A DNA stretch of 64,000 nt from NCBI GenBank assembly GCA_039545275.1, contig BCHS01000007.1, positions 1-64,000 of the forward strand, given 5' to 3'. A model generated the notes under the pieces. It ran no database searches and was not told the origin of the DNA. It worked only from the letters and a program-made list of their open reading frames with translations. How positions within the stretch are numbered: the first letter of the stretch is position 1; the number at the start of each line of letters is the position of its first letter. Positions 53,049-63,915 of this stretch are shown in pieces. The stretch comes from Pseudomicrostroma phylloplanum (Eukaryota; Basidiomycota; Exobasidiomycetes; Microstromatales). Position numbers and translations under genes: made by a program.

Positions 53049-55341
53049 CTACACGCCCGTCCGGGTGACGACCTTCCTCTGATTGGAGAAGCGCAGCACA
53101 TCCCTCTTCTCCAGGATGTACAACGTGCGCTCGAGTGCGTGCGTCGTGTACCCTTGTCCCTCGCAGAACTCGCTACGGAGCCTACCGGCAGCTACAGTCC
53201 AGCCAATGGGCAGTCGTCTCCTGATCTCCCGCTCCAGCTTCACTACCTCTTCCTGTAGCTCGCCCTTTGTCATTCCTTCCACCGAGCCGGCCTGCACGGC
53301 ATCCATCGTCGAGTACTTGAAGAGACGCATGGCCTCGTCCACGTGCTCCTCTCCAACCGTGGGACTGAGAGTCATCTTGGCCAGACTTTCGCTCATGCGG
53401 ATGATAGCCTCGAGCTGACGAACGGTAATGGGGATACTGCTGCGCTCGTCGTTGTCCCTCTCCACCTGCGCCACCTGCCGACGCAGAGCGACAAAGTGGC
53501 TCGAGAGCTTCTCAGAGGCCTCTGGCGACAGCCTGGGTGCGCAGCGGGCCTTGGCAAAGGCAACGTACCTCTTCATCAGGTCAATGTCGATTTCACCCGC
53601 AGCGGCATTGCGGCTCTCCTCGTCTTGACGATTCATGTGGATGTTCATGACGTGCTTGGCAATCGTCCTGTCACGGGCCTCGTCGTGATCGTCCTTGACA
53701 ATGAAGATCATGTCAAATCTGGACAAGATAGTAGTCTGGAAGTCAATGTTCTCTCCGGGGGACTTCATGTCGTCATATCGACCAAAGACCGGGTTGGCAG
53801 CGGCGAGGACGGAGGTCCTCGAGTTGAGGATGGTGGTGATACCGGCCTTGGCGATGGAGATGGTCTGCTGCTCCATGGCTTCGTGAATTGCCACTCGGTC
53901 CTCGTCTCGCATCTTGTCGAACTCATCGATGCACACCACTCCCCCATCGGCGAGCACCATGGCTCCTCCCTCGAGGTAGAACTCGCGCGTTTGATTGTCA
54001 CGCTGAACAGAGGCTGTCAGACCAGCAGCACTACTTCCCTTGCCGGACGTGTAGACGGCAATGGGCGAGGCCTTCTCGACGAACTTGAGCAGCTGCGACT
54101 TGGCCGTACCGGGGTCACCCAGCAGGAGAACATTGATGTCTCCCCTCAGCCTCATGCCATCGGGCAGGATCTTCTTACTGCCACCGAATAGCAGACATGC
54201 CACGGCCTTCTTGATGTCTTGATTGCCGTAGATACTAGGCGCAATGCTGCTTGCCAGCTTCTCGTAAAGTCCGGGAATCCTTGCCAAGCGAGCAAATTCT
54301 TCTTCGTCCTGAGCGGAGAACATGCGGGCCATGCCCCTACCTCCAGCTCCTTCTGCGTCGATCTCGAGCCCGACGACCTTGAGGTATGGTGTGCGAAGAG
54401 CGACGGCTCCACCCCCTCCAGTCTTGCCTCCCTTTGAAGACGAGAAGGTAGAGTAGATACCAGTAGCGATGATCCTCGAGCCGGGGACAACTCGTCCACA
54501 GAGAGATCGGTCGGCAGACAGGAGCATGTGGCGAGGCAGCTCTCCCACGGGCACCATATCAGGTGCCTCTTGTAGCTTAATCGTCTGACTGTCCACGAAG
54601 CTGCACTTGTCGTGGAGAATGACAAAGGGGTCCGTTGCACAGCTACCTCCATCGACCTTTTGAGCATCACAGTAGCGCGGCAGGGCAAAGCCACCAAAGC
54701 CGCCAGTGATGGGGATGGACTTCGTAGATCGGCAGGAACGGCACATGATGGAGAGGTGGGTACCACGAGAGGCGAGGGTGGAGGCGCCGATGACGATACC
54801 TGGGATACGCACAAGCTGGGCGACCGAATCGGCGTGCAGATCTCGCATCGAGAAGAGATTGGCAGAAGAGCGCAGGGTGACCTGGCAATCGGGTGCCTCT
54901 GGCCTCTGGCCATCCGTAGAGACTGGGTATAGAATGGCTCGAGCAGCTCGCTTCACTGCTTTCTCGAACTAATAGTGCGAGAATGGTGAGGGAGTCTCAG
55001 ATCAGCTACTATTGGGCTTCCAACCTCTCCCAGGACTCAACAGCCTCCGCCATCCTCTGACTCACTAATGGCAGGATCTCTCCCGGCGTCTCCGTCAGAC
55101 TCTGCGCCAGCGTCGGGTTCCAAAGCGCCACATGCTCCACGGCCACCTCGAGTACATTGAGCTTGGCCAGCAGGTTCGCCCTCAGTCGATCCCGATACAG
55201 GTAGTCGTTGCCCTGCCTGAACCGTTGCACGAACTCGAAGAGGTTCTGCTCTGTTTGCGCTGGGGCTTCGGGGGCGCGAGAGGCCTCTGAGCCGGCGAGG
55301 ACTTGCGCCGAGTATACACGGCCGGAGTCGAAGCCGGACAT
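53049..55341 (-). CDS. MCM5: DNA replication licensing factor Mcm5
   Basis: Two exons, 55341-55066 and 54968-53049, around a 97-nt intron; the junction is [21 protein letters not shown]. The product has 731 residues, the normal length. The N-terminus [15 protein letters not shown] is diagnostic for Mcm5. The zinc-binding region has [11 protein letters not shown] and LPRYC. The AAA+ core carries Walker [14 protein letters not shown] (about residue 375), Walker B CIDEFDKM, and the arginine finger in LSRFDMIF; a winged-helix C-terminus follows. Mcm5 is one of six subunits of the replicative helicase, loaded at origins in G1. The end of exon 1 runs on in frame to a stop at 55009, but the family sequence shows that the splice after LPL is right. 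An ACGCGT box lies 321 nt upstream. Confidence 0.97.
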
Positions 55342-55913
55342 TGTGAGAGGAAGAGGTAAGGAGGGGGAGGTAAGATGGGAAAGGGAGGGTTTGAACTTCG
55401 AAGACTACGGGAGGTTGCCGAACAGAAGAGCCTGCTTGCTTCGTTGCAGCTCTGTCGAAGGTCCTAAGTACTGCAGCTGAGTCGTGGGTCGTTCTCCTCT
55501 ATAGCTGTCTGTAGGCTAGGATGGCAATTGTGTTGTTCGTCAATCGGTATGGTATGACAGAGCAGGTGAACTCTCTCCTCGCCTTCCCCTCTGGCATTCC
55601 CTCGCCTTGCCTCCTCGCGGTGCAGCGGACTTCAAGACGCGCCAATTGAAGCAGGTAATTAACGCGTGTCGCGCGTCTACGGGCAAGCAGGGCGCGCGCC
55701 CATTACTCGAGACCAGGGCATGCGCGTAGCGTAGAATTGGAGCTCGTCTCGTGTCAGGGGCAGAGCACGGAGATGGGGAGCCGTGGCATTATGGTGAATG
55801 GCGAGGATGTGATTATAGGTGGAAGAAGGAGAGCATGGATACGACGGTGACAAAAGGACCAGACTCAGACACGACAAAGCAGCCCTCCTACAGGACCTAC
55901 CCTTCCTTCCTGC
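55342..55913. other. MCM5 promoter and lactonase 3' region
   Basis: 572 nt between two genes in the same orientation. It carries an ACGCGT hexamer at 55662-55667 and a related GACGCGCC at 55635-55642; no gene is seen. Confidence 0.5.
55662..55667. promoter_or_regulatory. MluI cell-cycle box upstream of MCM5
   Basis: ACGCGT, flanked by AATTA and GTCGCGCG, lies 321 nt upstream of the MCM5 start codon. In ascomycete yeasts this hexamer is the binding site of MBF, the G1/S factor that drives replication genes. A single hexamer is weak evidence. Confidence 0.4.
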
Positions 55914-57579
55914 TCACAAGTTGGCGGCAGGTCCCGTGAAGAAGCCAGCAAATGCGACCTGCTCAAAGTCTGCGATGACAGCAGAGGTCTTGGTGAGGGA
56001 CCCGTCCGTCTTGTTACGCGCAAGGACGGTGACACTGCCTGAGTCCTGGTGGGCAGCTGCTAGGTATAGAGCGTCAGCGTCGGGCGAGAGAGAGAACTGC
56101 CGGGTACGAAGGAAGAGGAGACAAGGCGGAAATGATCAGCTGCCTGGGCTTCGCGGTACCGATCGAGAGTACCGACACAACTCACATGTCTCAGGTTCTT
56201 GCCTCCAGAATGGTACCACTGCTTGAACGCAACACTCCCATCACTGCTGTTCCTCTTGAAGACTGCGACATGATCCTCCTTGGGGTCGCCCCTAGTCCCC
56301 ACATACACGAACTTGCCGTCGGGCGAGACTGCCACCTCGCTGGTGGTCCTAGTGTTGCCATTCTTCTTGTTTGGGCCAGGATCGGTTCCAGCAGGCAGGG
56401 CAAATACGGGTGCGCCGATGATTCGAAGATCACCATCGCTTTCGTGCACTCGGAAAGCGGTGAGGGTCGTGCTCAGCTCTGAAGCGAGGTAGGCGTAGAT
56501 GTGGTCCCCTTTCTTCTTCCGGTAGAAGCTGAGGAGAGCAGGGTAGCCCAGAGCTTGCGGATGTCAGCGTGTTGATCCTTCCTCCACCTGTCAGATTGCG
56601 ATACTCACGCGATATGTCTCGGCCCACTACCAGCGGCGACGGTGGTACTCCCTACCACTTCGACCTCGCACGCAGTACCCGACTCAGGGATGCTCAACCG
56701 GTGAACCATATCAGCCCCAAGATCAGGCACATACACCCATCGCTCAGAAGGGTCAGCAGCGACCTGATGAGCATACGAGTGATCCTGGCGCGAGGCAACA
56801 GGGCCAGTCGATCCTTTGGGCGTGCGTGTGAAGTCGAAGAGCACGCTCGGAGCCTCGTCGTCGAGGATGTTGCCCTCCTCGTCGAGTTGCAGGGCCGAAG
56901 CAGAGCCTGTGCCGTAGTTGGCAATGAAGAGGATGCCGCGGGCGATGCAGCTTGCAACGGGGCCATTGCCCCCTGTGAGAGCACCTCCGTCTGACCCTCC
57001 CCCGCCGAGCACCTTGAGGGAAAGCGCCTTGGCCGAGCCTGCCTTCTTGGGTGTGATCTTGGTGATGTTCACCGCATACACTCTTCCCGGCTCATTCTCT
57101 CCAGTGATGTAAGCCATGGAACCATTGCTGGAAAAGCTGGCCCACGAAGGCTGGTCACCTGCCATTTCGTGCTTGAGCGTGTTGCCAGCAACGACTAGGC
57201 TCGAGGGTGGAGTGAATGTATATGGAGTGGCAGCACCATTGTACCCAGCGACCATGATGTGGTAAGACTTGGCGGTCGCCTTGACCAAGCTCTGCGCCGT
57301 CTCCTTGGCCGTCGTGCTGTCATTGTCCTCCTCAATGTCTGCATCGGACGTCTCGGTGGTCTGGCTCAAGACGTCTTCCCCTTGCCCCTCAGCCCCGCCA
57401 TCAGTCGATGTGAGATTGACCATGCCGATTCTAGGCGGTTGCGATCGGACGCTCAAGGCGTTGACGCTGACACTGCCTCCAGTGATGCTACTGCCCGTTG
57501 CGAGTAGCAAAGCAGCGACGAGGAAGAAGAGGAGCACGCGGGAGTTGGTTGATCGTGGGGAGAGCCAGACGCCAGTCAT
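55914..57579 (-). CDS. Secreted lactonase-fold (6-phosphogluconolactonase-like) beta-propeller protein
   Basis: Three exons, 57579-56609, 56528-56186 and 56096-55914, with introns of 80 and 89 nt, give 498 residues. Junctions restore AAGSGPRHIA-FYRKKKGDHI and GGKNLRH-FSLSPDADALYLA, both typical of the seven-bladed lactonase family. Blade motifs include GDQPSWASFSSNGSMAYITG, QVAADPSERWVYVPDLGADM and VAVSPDGKFVYVGTRGD. The N-terminus has a signal peptide or signal anchor, SRVLLFFLVAALLLATG, so the protein is probably secreted or vacuolar. Family members include cycloisomerases (carboxy-cis,cis-muconate lactonizing enzyme) and the bacterial 6-phosphogluconolactonase YbhE; secretion argues against a pentose phosphate role. 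The substrate is unknown. A Ser/Thr/Glu-rich linker of about 60 residues follows the signal. Confidence 0.83.
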
Positions 57580-58340
57580 GTTGCGTGTGGGCCTTTTTTT
57601 AGGCTGGCTTGGTGCTCGACGTCAGTCCAATTGTGGCGCTGGGTCAGTGTGTTGGTCTCGCGTCCAGCGTCGAGATTAACACGTCGCTCTGAAGAAAGAA
57701 AGGAGGAGGTGGTTTCAGCTCCAGGCTGAGGATGGATACGATGCGGTGTGGACGACCAAGAAACAGAAACCAAAGTAACATTCCGGGCCGTCGAGTGAAG
57801 AAGACGTCCTTGCGTTGGCCCTACCCTCGGCGGTCCGACGCGGCGGACACAGAGGGCGTAGACTAGACGTAGAATGGTGCATCCCAAAACTCCGCCCCCC
57901 TCGAAGCGCGGAGTTCCGATCCCTTGGAGGCGGCGGAGGACATTCGATCAACTTTCGTGTCTGAGATTGCACCGATGGTCGGCGCCACGACTGACACTGG
58001 AAACAAGTCGACTGCTCAGATACACCCGCTGCACTCACTTCATACTCCTCCCCAGCGAACCCTTACGCAACCAGGGATCGAGGATCTTCGTTGGTGGGAG
58101 AAGTCAGAGGTAGGCAGACGACCCCTCGGCCCAAAATAGGCATAGCAGGTCCAGGCCTCGGAAGGAGGAGCAGGTATAGGCACGGAAGCACACGACTTAC
58201 ACATCACACTTGCGAAGGGTGAACAGCAGGTCGTACAGATCGGTTTTCACTCTGGGAAAATAGCTACAATGACTGGACTGGCAACTGCGACGAGCGCGCA
58301 CCCGCTGGCTCTCACATCGCTGATACGGCACCCTAGACCT
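57580..58340. other. Intergenic, FAO 3' end to lactonase promoter
   Basis: About 760 nt between two minus-strand genes. Short frames only. It should contain the lactonase promoter and the 3' UTR of the alcohol oxidase gene. Confidence 0.4.
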
Positions 58341-60697
58341 CTACATCTTGGCCTGCCTCATCTCCATCTGACCCCGCCTCACCTGGCCCTCGTCCGTCTC
58401 GATGCCCAGCTCCCGTGCAATGTTCCTACTGATACCCCAAGCCGTGGCCATTGTAGTCACCATTGGGTTCACACCAGAGCTCTCTGGGATACTCGAGGCA
58501 TCGGCTACCCACAGGTTCTTGGTACCCCAGACGTGTCCCTCGGGGTCGCAGGCTCCCAGCGCGGGGGTGGCAGCACGACGACACGAGGCCATCTGATGGG
58601 CTGAGCCAAAGGTGCAGTGGTAGGGTCGAGCGCCCACCTTTCTCACCTGGCCGATCCACTCCTTGTATGCCGGGTCATTGAGGTCGTTCGGCACAGAGTC
58701 TACGGGAATGGACGTCGAGGGCAGACTGGTGCTCTCTGGGTACGTCTGTGCGTGGTGAGCGCTGGGAGGCGCCTTGAGCTTCGCCTTGAATGGCGGCACG
58801 CCCACCTGGACCGTGGAGATTTGGCTAGCACCAGCCATCATGTGAATGTCGCATGCCTTGACCATTGCCTCCAGAGCCGACTTCTGGTCGTGCTTAGAGA
58901 CCGAGTAGTTCATACGAGCGTTGCCATCTTGGTCCAGGACGACCTGACCAGGGTCACGATCACGGGTGAGGATGATCATCGTGTAGGAGTGGGCGTAGCG
59001 AAGCATGTTCTTCTTGTGCTCTTCGGCAGACACGAAGCTAGAGAAAGCAGCGGTGATTCCGGGAGAGGATGCGATGACTTCGATCTTTGCGCCCCATCCC
59101 TCCGGGTCTACAAGCTCGGAACCGTTGACGACGATGGTCAACAATGAGCCTTCCCAAGGCTTGACGGGGAAGTCGTAGTAACCCGTGATGACCGTAGTTG
59201 GGTGCAGGTGGAGGGTCTTGCCGATCATCTTGTTGTACTTGAGTTCGGGTGACCGCAACAGAATGGCAGGCGTCTGGATGGATCCAGCGCTGACTACCAC
59301 TCCGCGCTCGGCCTTGATGGTCACCTGACGACCGTCAACAGTGGCAAGAGCTCCAATGGCCTTTCTTCCGGTCTTGTCGAATAGGATCCGCTGGATGAAA
59401 GTGTTGGTAAGGAAAGCACCGCCATTTTCTGCAGCGTCTCGCAGCCAAGTGACCGTGCCGCCCTGCTTGTGGCCTGAAATGCAGCCAAATTGACACTTGC
59501 CACAGTAGTGTGTGTGACCGCCAGAGTTCTGGGGCACTGCTTCTACTGGGTGACCGGCGCGTTGAGCACCAATGGCCAAGAGGGAGTTGCTGACATTGTG
59601 CTTGATGGGCTTGATGGCGACACCCATCCGGTCACAGACTGCGTTGAGGTCATCGGTGAAGAGCGGAGAAGTGTAGTAGGGCAGTCCATACTTGTCGGCC
59701 CAGGTCTTCCGAGCGTAGTGGCGCGGCTTGAGGGAAGCAGACCAGTTGATCGTAGTTCCTCCACCAAACGTGGAGCCAGCCAAGACATTGACTGAACCGT
59801 CCTCGGTGGGCAGAATGCCCTCGGCCTCGTAGAGAGTTGTGAAGCCTTCATCCTCGCTACCGCGCATGTCATTGGGCTGCATGTAGATGCCCTTGTCCGC
59901 CACTAGTGTCTTGACGCCGCGCTTGGAAAGGTAATGCGCCACCACGCCACCGCCAGACCCGCTTCCGATGATGAGAACATCGGTATCAATGACAATCTCT
60001 GCGTCCGAAGGCATGTCGGCGATGCGCTCATTCTCGAACTTGTATTCGTAGGGCTGCAATGCTTGTTCCTCCTGGGCTGCCTCTGACCAGTCACTTGCTG
60101 CGCCATCGAAGTAGCCAATAGCCTTCCATGCCGTGGGGTTGCTCTTGTAGTAGGTCAGGAGCGTGAGACCCTTGATGCCAGATGCAGCCTTGTTCAAAAG
60201 AGAGATCGGAGATTTGGCCCATGTGAAGATGGCTCCCTCACGCTGCTTGCGGTCAAGGTCGTAGTAGGGTCCGATGTGGCCAGTGAGGGCAAGACATCCG
60301 AGACGGGTGCCCAAGACGGTGAGGAGGAGGTTGATGTCGTTGAGCGTGGCCTTGCTGAGAGACACGGAAGCTTGGCGGGCCCACTTGTCAAGAAGGTATC
60401 GGTGCGTGGCGAAGCCCTCGTGAGCGAATTGAGCGACGAGCTCACGCTGCACATCAGAGGCAGTGGCTGGCAGAGAGGCGATGCAGTCTGCCGCTGCGGG
60501 ACCTTCCAATGCCGGGACAATGGCGTCGGTGATGGCAGACATGACCTGATGGGGAGGACAGTGTGAGAGGAGAGGGATCAGTATACGCTCGCAGCTCTCA
60601 ATGCCAAGGACGGTAAGCTCACCTTGATCTGGGTTTCTGACCAGATATCGGTGGCCTTGCGCACCGGCGGCGGAGCGAGTTTGGTAGTGGCAGACAT
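58341..60697 (-). CDS. Long-chain fatty alcohol oxidase (GMC family) with AKM C-terminus
   Basis: Two exons, 60697-60623 and 60545-58341, around a 77-nt intron, give 759 residues. Exon 1 codes MSATTKLAPPPVRKATDIWS plus five residues. The FAD-binding motif VLIIGSGSGGGVVAHYLS lies near residue 216. Further GMC features are LAGSTFGGGTTINWSASLKP, the cysteine-rich HYCGKCQFGCISGHKQGGT typical of long-chain alcohol oxidases, AGSIQTPAILLRSPEL, and GSAHQMASCRRA, ending with SGVNPMVTTMATAWGIS. The enzyme oxidises long-chain alcohols to aldehydes with production of hydrogen peroxide, as in omega-oxidation or alkane use. The final residues AKM fit the PTS1 consensus, so peroxisomal targeting is plausible. 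The gene is divergent from RACK1. Confidence 0.9.
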
Positions 60698-60740
60698 CGT
60701 GACCGGTGCCTAGAGGGAGGGAGAAGGGAGGTCGAGTCAG

Positions 60741-60770
60741 GATGGAATGGGATGGGATGGGATGGGATGA
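60741..60770. repeat. (GATGG)n pentamer repeat
   Basis: Six near-perfect copies of GATGG within the probable FAO leader or promoter, 44-73 nt upstream of its ATG. Confidence 0.9.
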
Positions 60771-61110
60771 GGAGGGGAAGGTGTAGAGGGGGAATCAAGG
60801 AGACAGTCGGCGCTAGTGAGGGGAATGAAGGAACAGGAAGTCTGCCGCGTAGCACACGGACCTCATGCCACTTTGGGTGTGGGGAATTGGGGACGAAGGC
60901 CAAGGTGCTGCTGCCACGGCAGATAGACGAGGGCGAGTGCTAGACTACGCTGCCGCCCGGCCGTCGGATGTAAGTCGGATTAGAATAAGCAGAAGGCCTC
61001 GCCTGCAGCTGCAGCACTCAGCCAGCCGTCGCGCCCCCCTTGCCCCGCATTTCCAACTCGTGAAAGGCGGGGCAAGGGGACACACACGCCGGCGGCGGAA
61101 AGGGACAGAA

Positions 61111-61128
61111 GCGAGCGAGCGAGCGAGC
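61111..61128. repeat. (GCGA)n tetramer repeat
   Basis: Four to five copies of GCGA/GAGC in the FAO-RACK1 spacer. Confidence 0.85.
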
Positions 61129-61846
61129 AACCAGGCTGCACCACGGCTATCACCCACGGCCACCCCACTCAGCCAGCCTCTGAGCCCTGGCAGAGGGAGA
61201 TCGTTTAGAGATGCACGAATTCTTCTACGGCGTCTGGAGAAATTGCAATCGAGGATGACCTGATCACTATCCTTGCCAAGGGAGCAGCTGAAAGGCGCGA
61301 CGGACAGAGGTGCACGCCGTGGCTGCAGCAGTGTTCCTCGCACAGCCTTCGTCCAGAACAGGGCTGCTTGTCCGCATAGACCTGGAACTGCGACAAGTAC
61401 CGATGGGGCATGAGTGTACGAACATTCAGGCTACGACTGCTGGCGCTACTAATATTTGAAGTTTGACCCATCGACTGAGCGAAATGCTGGCCTTCCGAAG
61501 TTTGGCACATGCGTCCTTTCCACAAAAGCACGAGCTTCGGGTAATCGTGAGCACCAAAAGTTAGAGTGAACCAGATGATCCTGAGTCATCACTGAGATAT
61601 GAGGATGAGCTTTTGGTCCATTGATAGCCATTCGCTTCAGTATTGTGCAGGTGCGGTAGTCCCCTAGTGTGTATGACAAGCCTTGACGTGCAGCCGGCTG
61701 CCTCAGAGATTACGTAAGCGCGACTCCGGCAGCGCGTCGGGCTGCGAATTCTCGAGGGCATTCGCTTCGCTTCCTTCCAGCCATACTGCAGATTTCCAGG
61801 CCACGCTCCCTTCTACCTCACAACCTCCCTATCACCATCGCACAAC

Positions 61847-63175
61847 ATGTCGGACTCTCTCATCTACCGAGGCTCTCTCGCTGCCCACAAGGGCTGGGTC
61901 ACCTGCATCGCCACCTCGTCTGAGAACCCGGACATGCTCGTCAGTGGTTCTCGTGACAAGACCCTGATCGTCTGGTCGCTCACCCGTGAGGACGGACAGT
62001 ACGGATACCCCAAGAAGATCCTCACTGGTCACTCTCACTTCGTCTCCGACGTCGCCCTCTCCTCTGACGGTCAGTTCGCTCTGTCCTCGTCTTGGGACAA
62101 GACCCTCCGACTGCACGACCTGAACACCGGTACCACCACCCGTCGCTTCGTCGGCCACACCGGTGACGTCCTCTCGGTCTCCTTCTCTGCCGACAACAGG
62201 CAGATTGTCTCTTCTTCTCGTGACCGCACCATCAAGCTGTGGAACACCCTCGGAGAGTGCAAGTTCAACATCACTGAGGACGGCCACTCCGAGTGGGTCA
62301 GCTGTGTCCGATTCAGCCCCAACCCTTCCAACCCCGTCATCGTCTCTGCCGGATGGGACAAGGTCGTTAAGGTGAGTCTTTGCTGGCAAGGAGGAAGAAG
62401 AAGAGACAGAAGAACGCGCAACGTGGGATGTCAGAACAGGGACTGGATGGAGGCTCTTCCAGAAGCGACCAGTCAGATGGCCATCGCGGTCGAGGCAAGG
62501 TGCCTTGGTCGCGCTCGTCTACCTCGCACCATTGCTATGATTAGTGTCATTTTACTCTATATATTTGCTACTATAGAGAGGGCAGCCCCCTCGATGAGAA
62601 CAAATTGGCCACCAAGATCTCTGAGCTTTGGTCGCAGGAGTAGACAGTGTAGGACAGCGCATCGACGGGAGAGGGTGGTCAGGATCTACGCTATATGTTC
62701 TTCTCGCATATGAGCTGAGCCGGTATCTCCCCCTCCTTTCTTCTCACTGCGCTTTGTATAGGTCTGGGAGCTGTCCAAGTGCAAGCTGAAGACCAACCAC
62801 TACGGTCACACTGGCTACATCAACACCGTCACCGTCTCCCCCGATGGATCCCTCTGCGCCTCTGGTGGCAAGGACGGTGTCACCATGCTCTGGGAGCTGT
62901 CCGACGGCAAGCACCTGTACTCTCTCGAGGCCGGTGACACAGTCAACGCCCTGGTCTTCTCGCCCAACCGATACTGGCTGTGCGCTGCCACTGCCTCTTG
63001 CATCAAGATCTTCGACCTGGAGTCCAAGTCGATCGTCGACGAGCTGCGCCCCGAGTTTGTCGGTGTCGGCAAGAACTCGCCCGACCCCGAGTGCCTTTCG
63101 CTCGCCTGGTCTGCCGACGGATCCACCCTGTTCGCTGGATTCAGCGACAACCAGATCAGGATCTGGTCCGTCTAA
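61847..63175 (+). CDS. RACK1: RACK1 / Asc1-Cpc2 WD-repeat ribosomal scaffold protein
   Basis: Two exons, 61847-62371 and 62762-63175, around a 390-nt intron, give 312 residues, the usual length. Seven WD blades are present, with [87 protein letters not shown] and [18 protein letters not shown]1 sits on the head of the 40S subunit and scaffolds signalling proteins such as kinase C; in smut fungi the orthologue also affects mating and virulence. Codon use is strongly biased, indicating high expression. The unusually long intron carries the U24 snoRNA, so the gene also serves as an RNA host. Confidence 0.97.
62532..62630 (+). ncRNA. snR24: U24 (snR24) C/D-box snoRNA in the RACK1 intron
   Basis: Elements in order: a C-like box (ATGATTA, 62537-62543; the consensus would be RTGATGA), a first guide ATATTTGCTACT (62561-62572), a hairpin GAGGG-cagcc-CCCTC (62578-62592), a C'-like GATGAG (62593-62598), a second guide CCACCAAGATCT (62609-62620) and box D CTGA (62621-62624). 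The guides are complementary to two nearby stretches of 25S rRNA, AGTAGCAAATAT and AGATCTTGGTGG, the known U24 targets for 2'-O-methylation. Budding yeast snR24 lies in the intron of ASC1, the RACK1 orthologue, so the host is conserved. The ends are approximate. Box C departs from consensus and box D' is not clear. Confidence 0.93.
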
Positions 63176-63915
63176 CTGGTCAAAGACCCTGCGGGTGTAA
63201 TCGCCTGACGCTACCTTAGCGTGTGGCCTACGTCTGCTCCGGCACGCTGTGGCTTCCGAGCTCTCGTGTCCCTCTCATGTCCCCCTCTCTCACATCCCCA
63301 ATGGCCCTGGAATATGGTTGGTGGTGGTTTGCCGACTTCGCCGCGTGCGATGCCTTTCTCCAATTCAAAATCATTTTTGCCACGCAAAAGTCTTCGCGTC
63401 GTGGATTTGTGTCGTTGTGTCTGGCAGTCCGACAGAAAGGAGCTGTTCCTTGTGACGATCTCGCTCTCTCCAGCCGTCTGACAATGTCCGGCGAGCGTAT
63501 TGGGTGTAGATCGGCATGGCCATGCTCGTCGCGCTTTCGCCAAGCCTTCTTCGGGCCCGAAGTCCGCCTTGGCCGTGTGGCACAGAGCAGACACAGCCAG
63601 CAAAGGCTCACGCGCTTCCCTCATGGCCTTTCGGGCGAGCGGGCGAGCGAGCGGCACGGCGTCGGAGCTCCGATGGGCTATGCTATGCTTCCAGCAAGCG
63701 TGGCGGGAGCAGGCGGCAGGAGACACATGATGCACTCGCACAGGCGCGCACGGAGCCACGGCCTCCGCGGGAGGAGGAGGGGGGGCAACTCTAAAAGGCT
63801 CAGTGGGTGGCCGGCCGTTCCTCTTTCAGTGGAGGTTCCAAGTCTTTTATCCTTTCCTCTCTTCATCACTTCTATTCTTCTCTACTTTACATACCACAAG
63901 GCACAAACGATCAAT
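63176..63915. other. Intergenic, RACK1 3' end to next gene
   Basis: 740 nt. It contains the RACK1 3' UTR and the CT-rich promoter and leader of the following gene. Overlapping minus frames of up to 182 codons show no recognisable motif. Confidence 0.45.

Larger units (their letters stand above)
60698..61846. other. Divergent intergenic region, FAO / RACK1
   Basis: 1.15 kb. It holds a pentamer repeat at 60741-60770 and a GAGC repeat at 61111-61128. Overlapping antisense frames on the minus strand (60945-61343, 61205-61531, 61449-61679) show no motif. A CT-rich leader precedes the RACK1 start codon. Confidence 0.45.

Noticed and set aside
55009..55065. Short MCM5 N-terminal frame ending in a stop at 55009 as a separate gene
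   Set aside because: It is exon 1 of MCM5 reading into the intron; GTGAGT after LPL and TTAG before FEKAVKRAA restore the family sequence.
63211..63759. 182-codon minus frame downstream of RACK1
   Set aside because: No motif, opposite frames equally open, and it overlaps the expected RACK1 3' UTR and next promoter.
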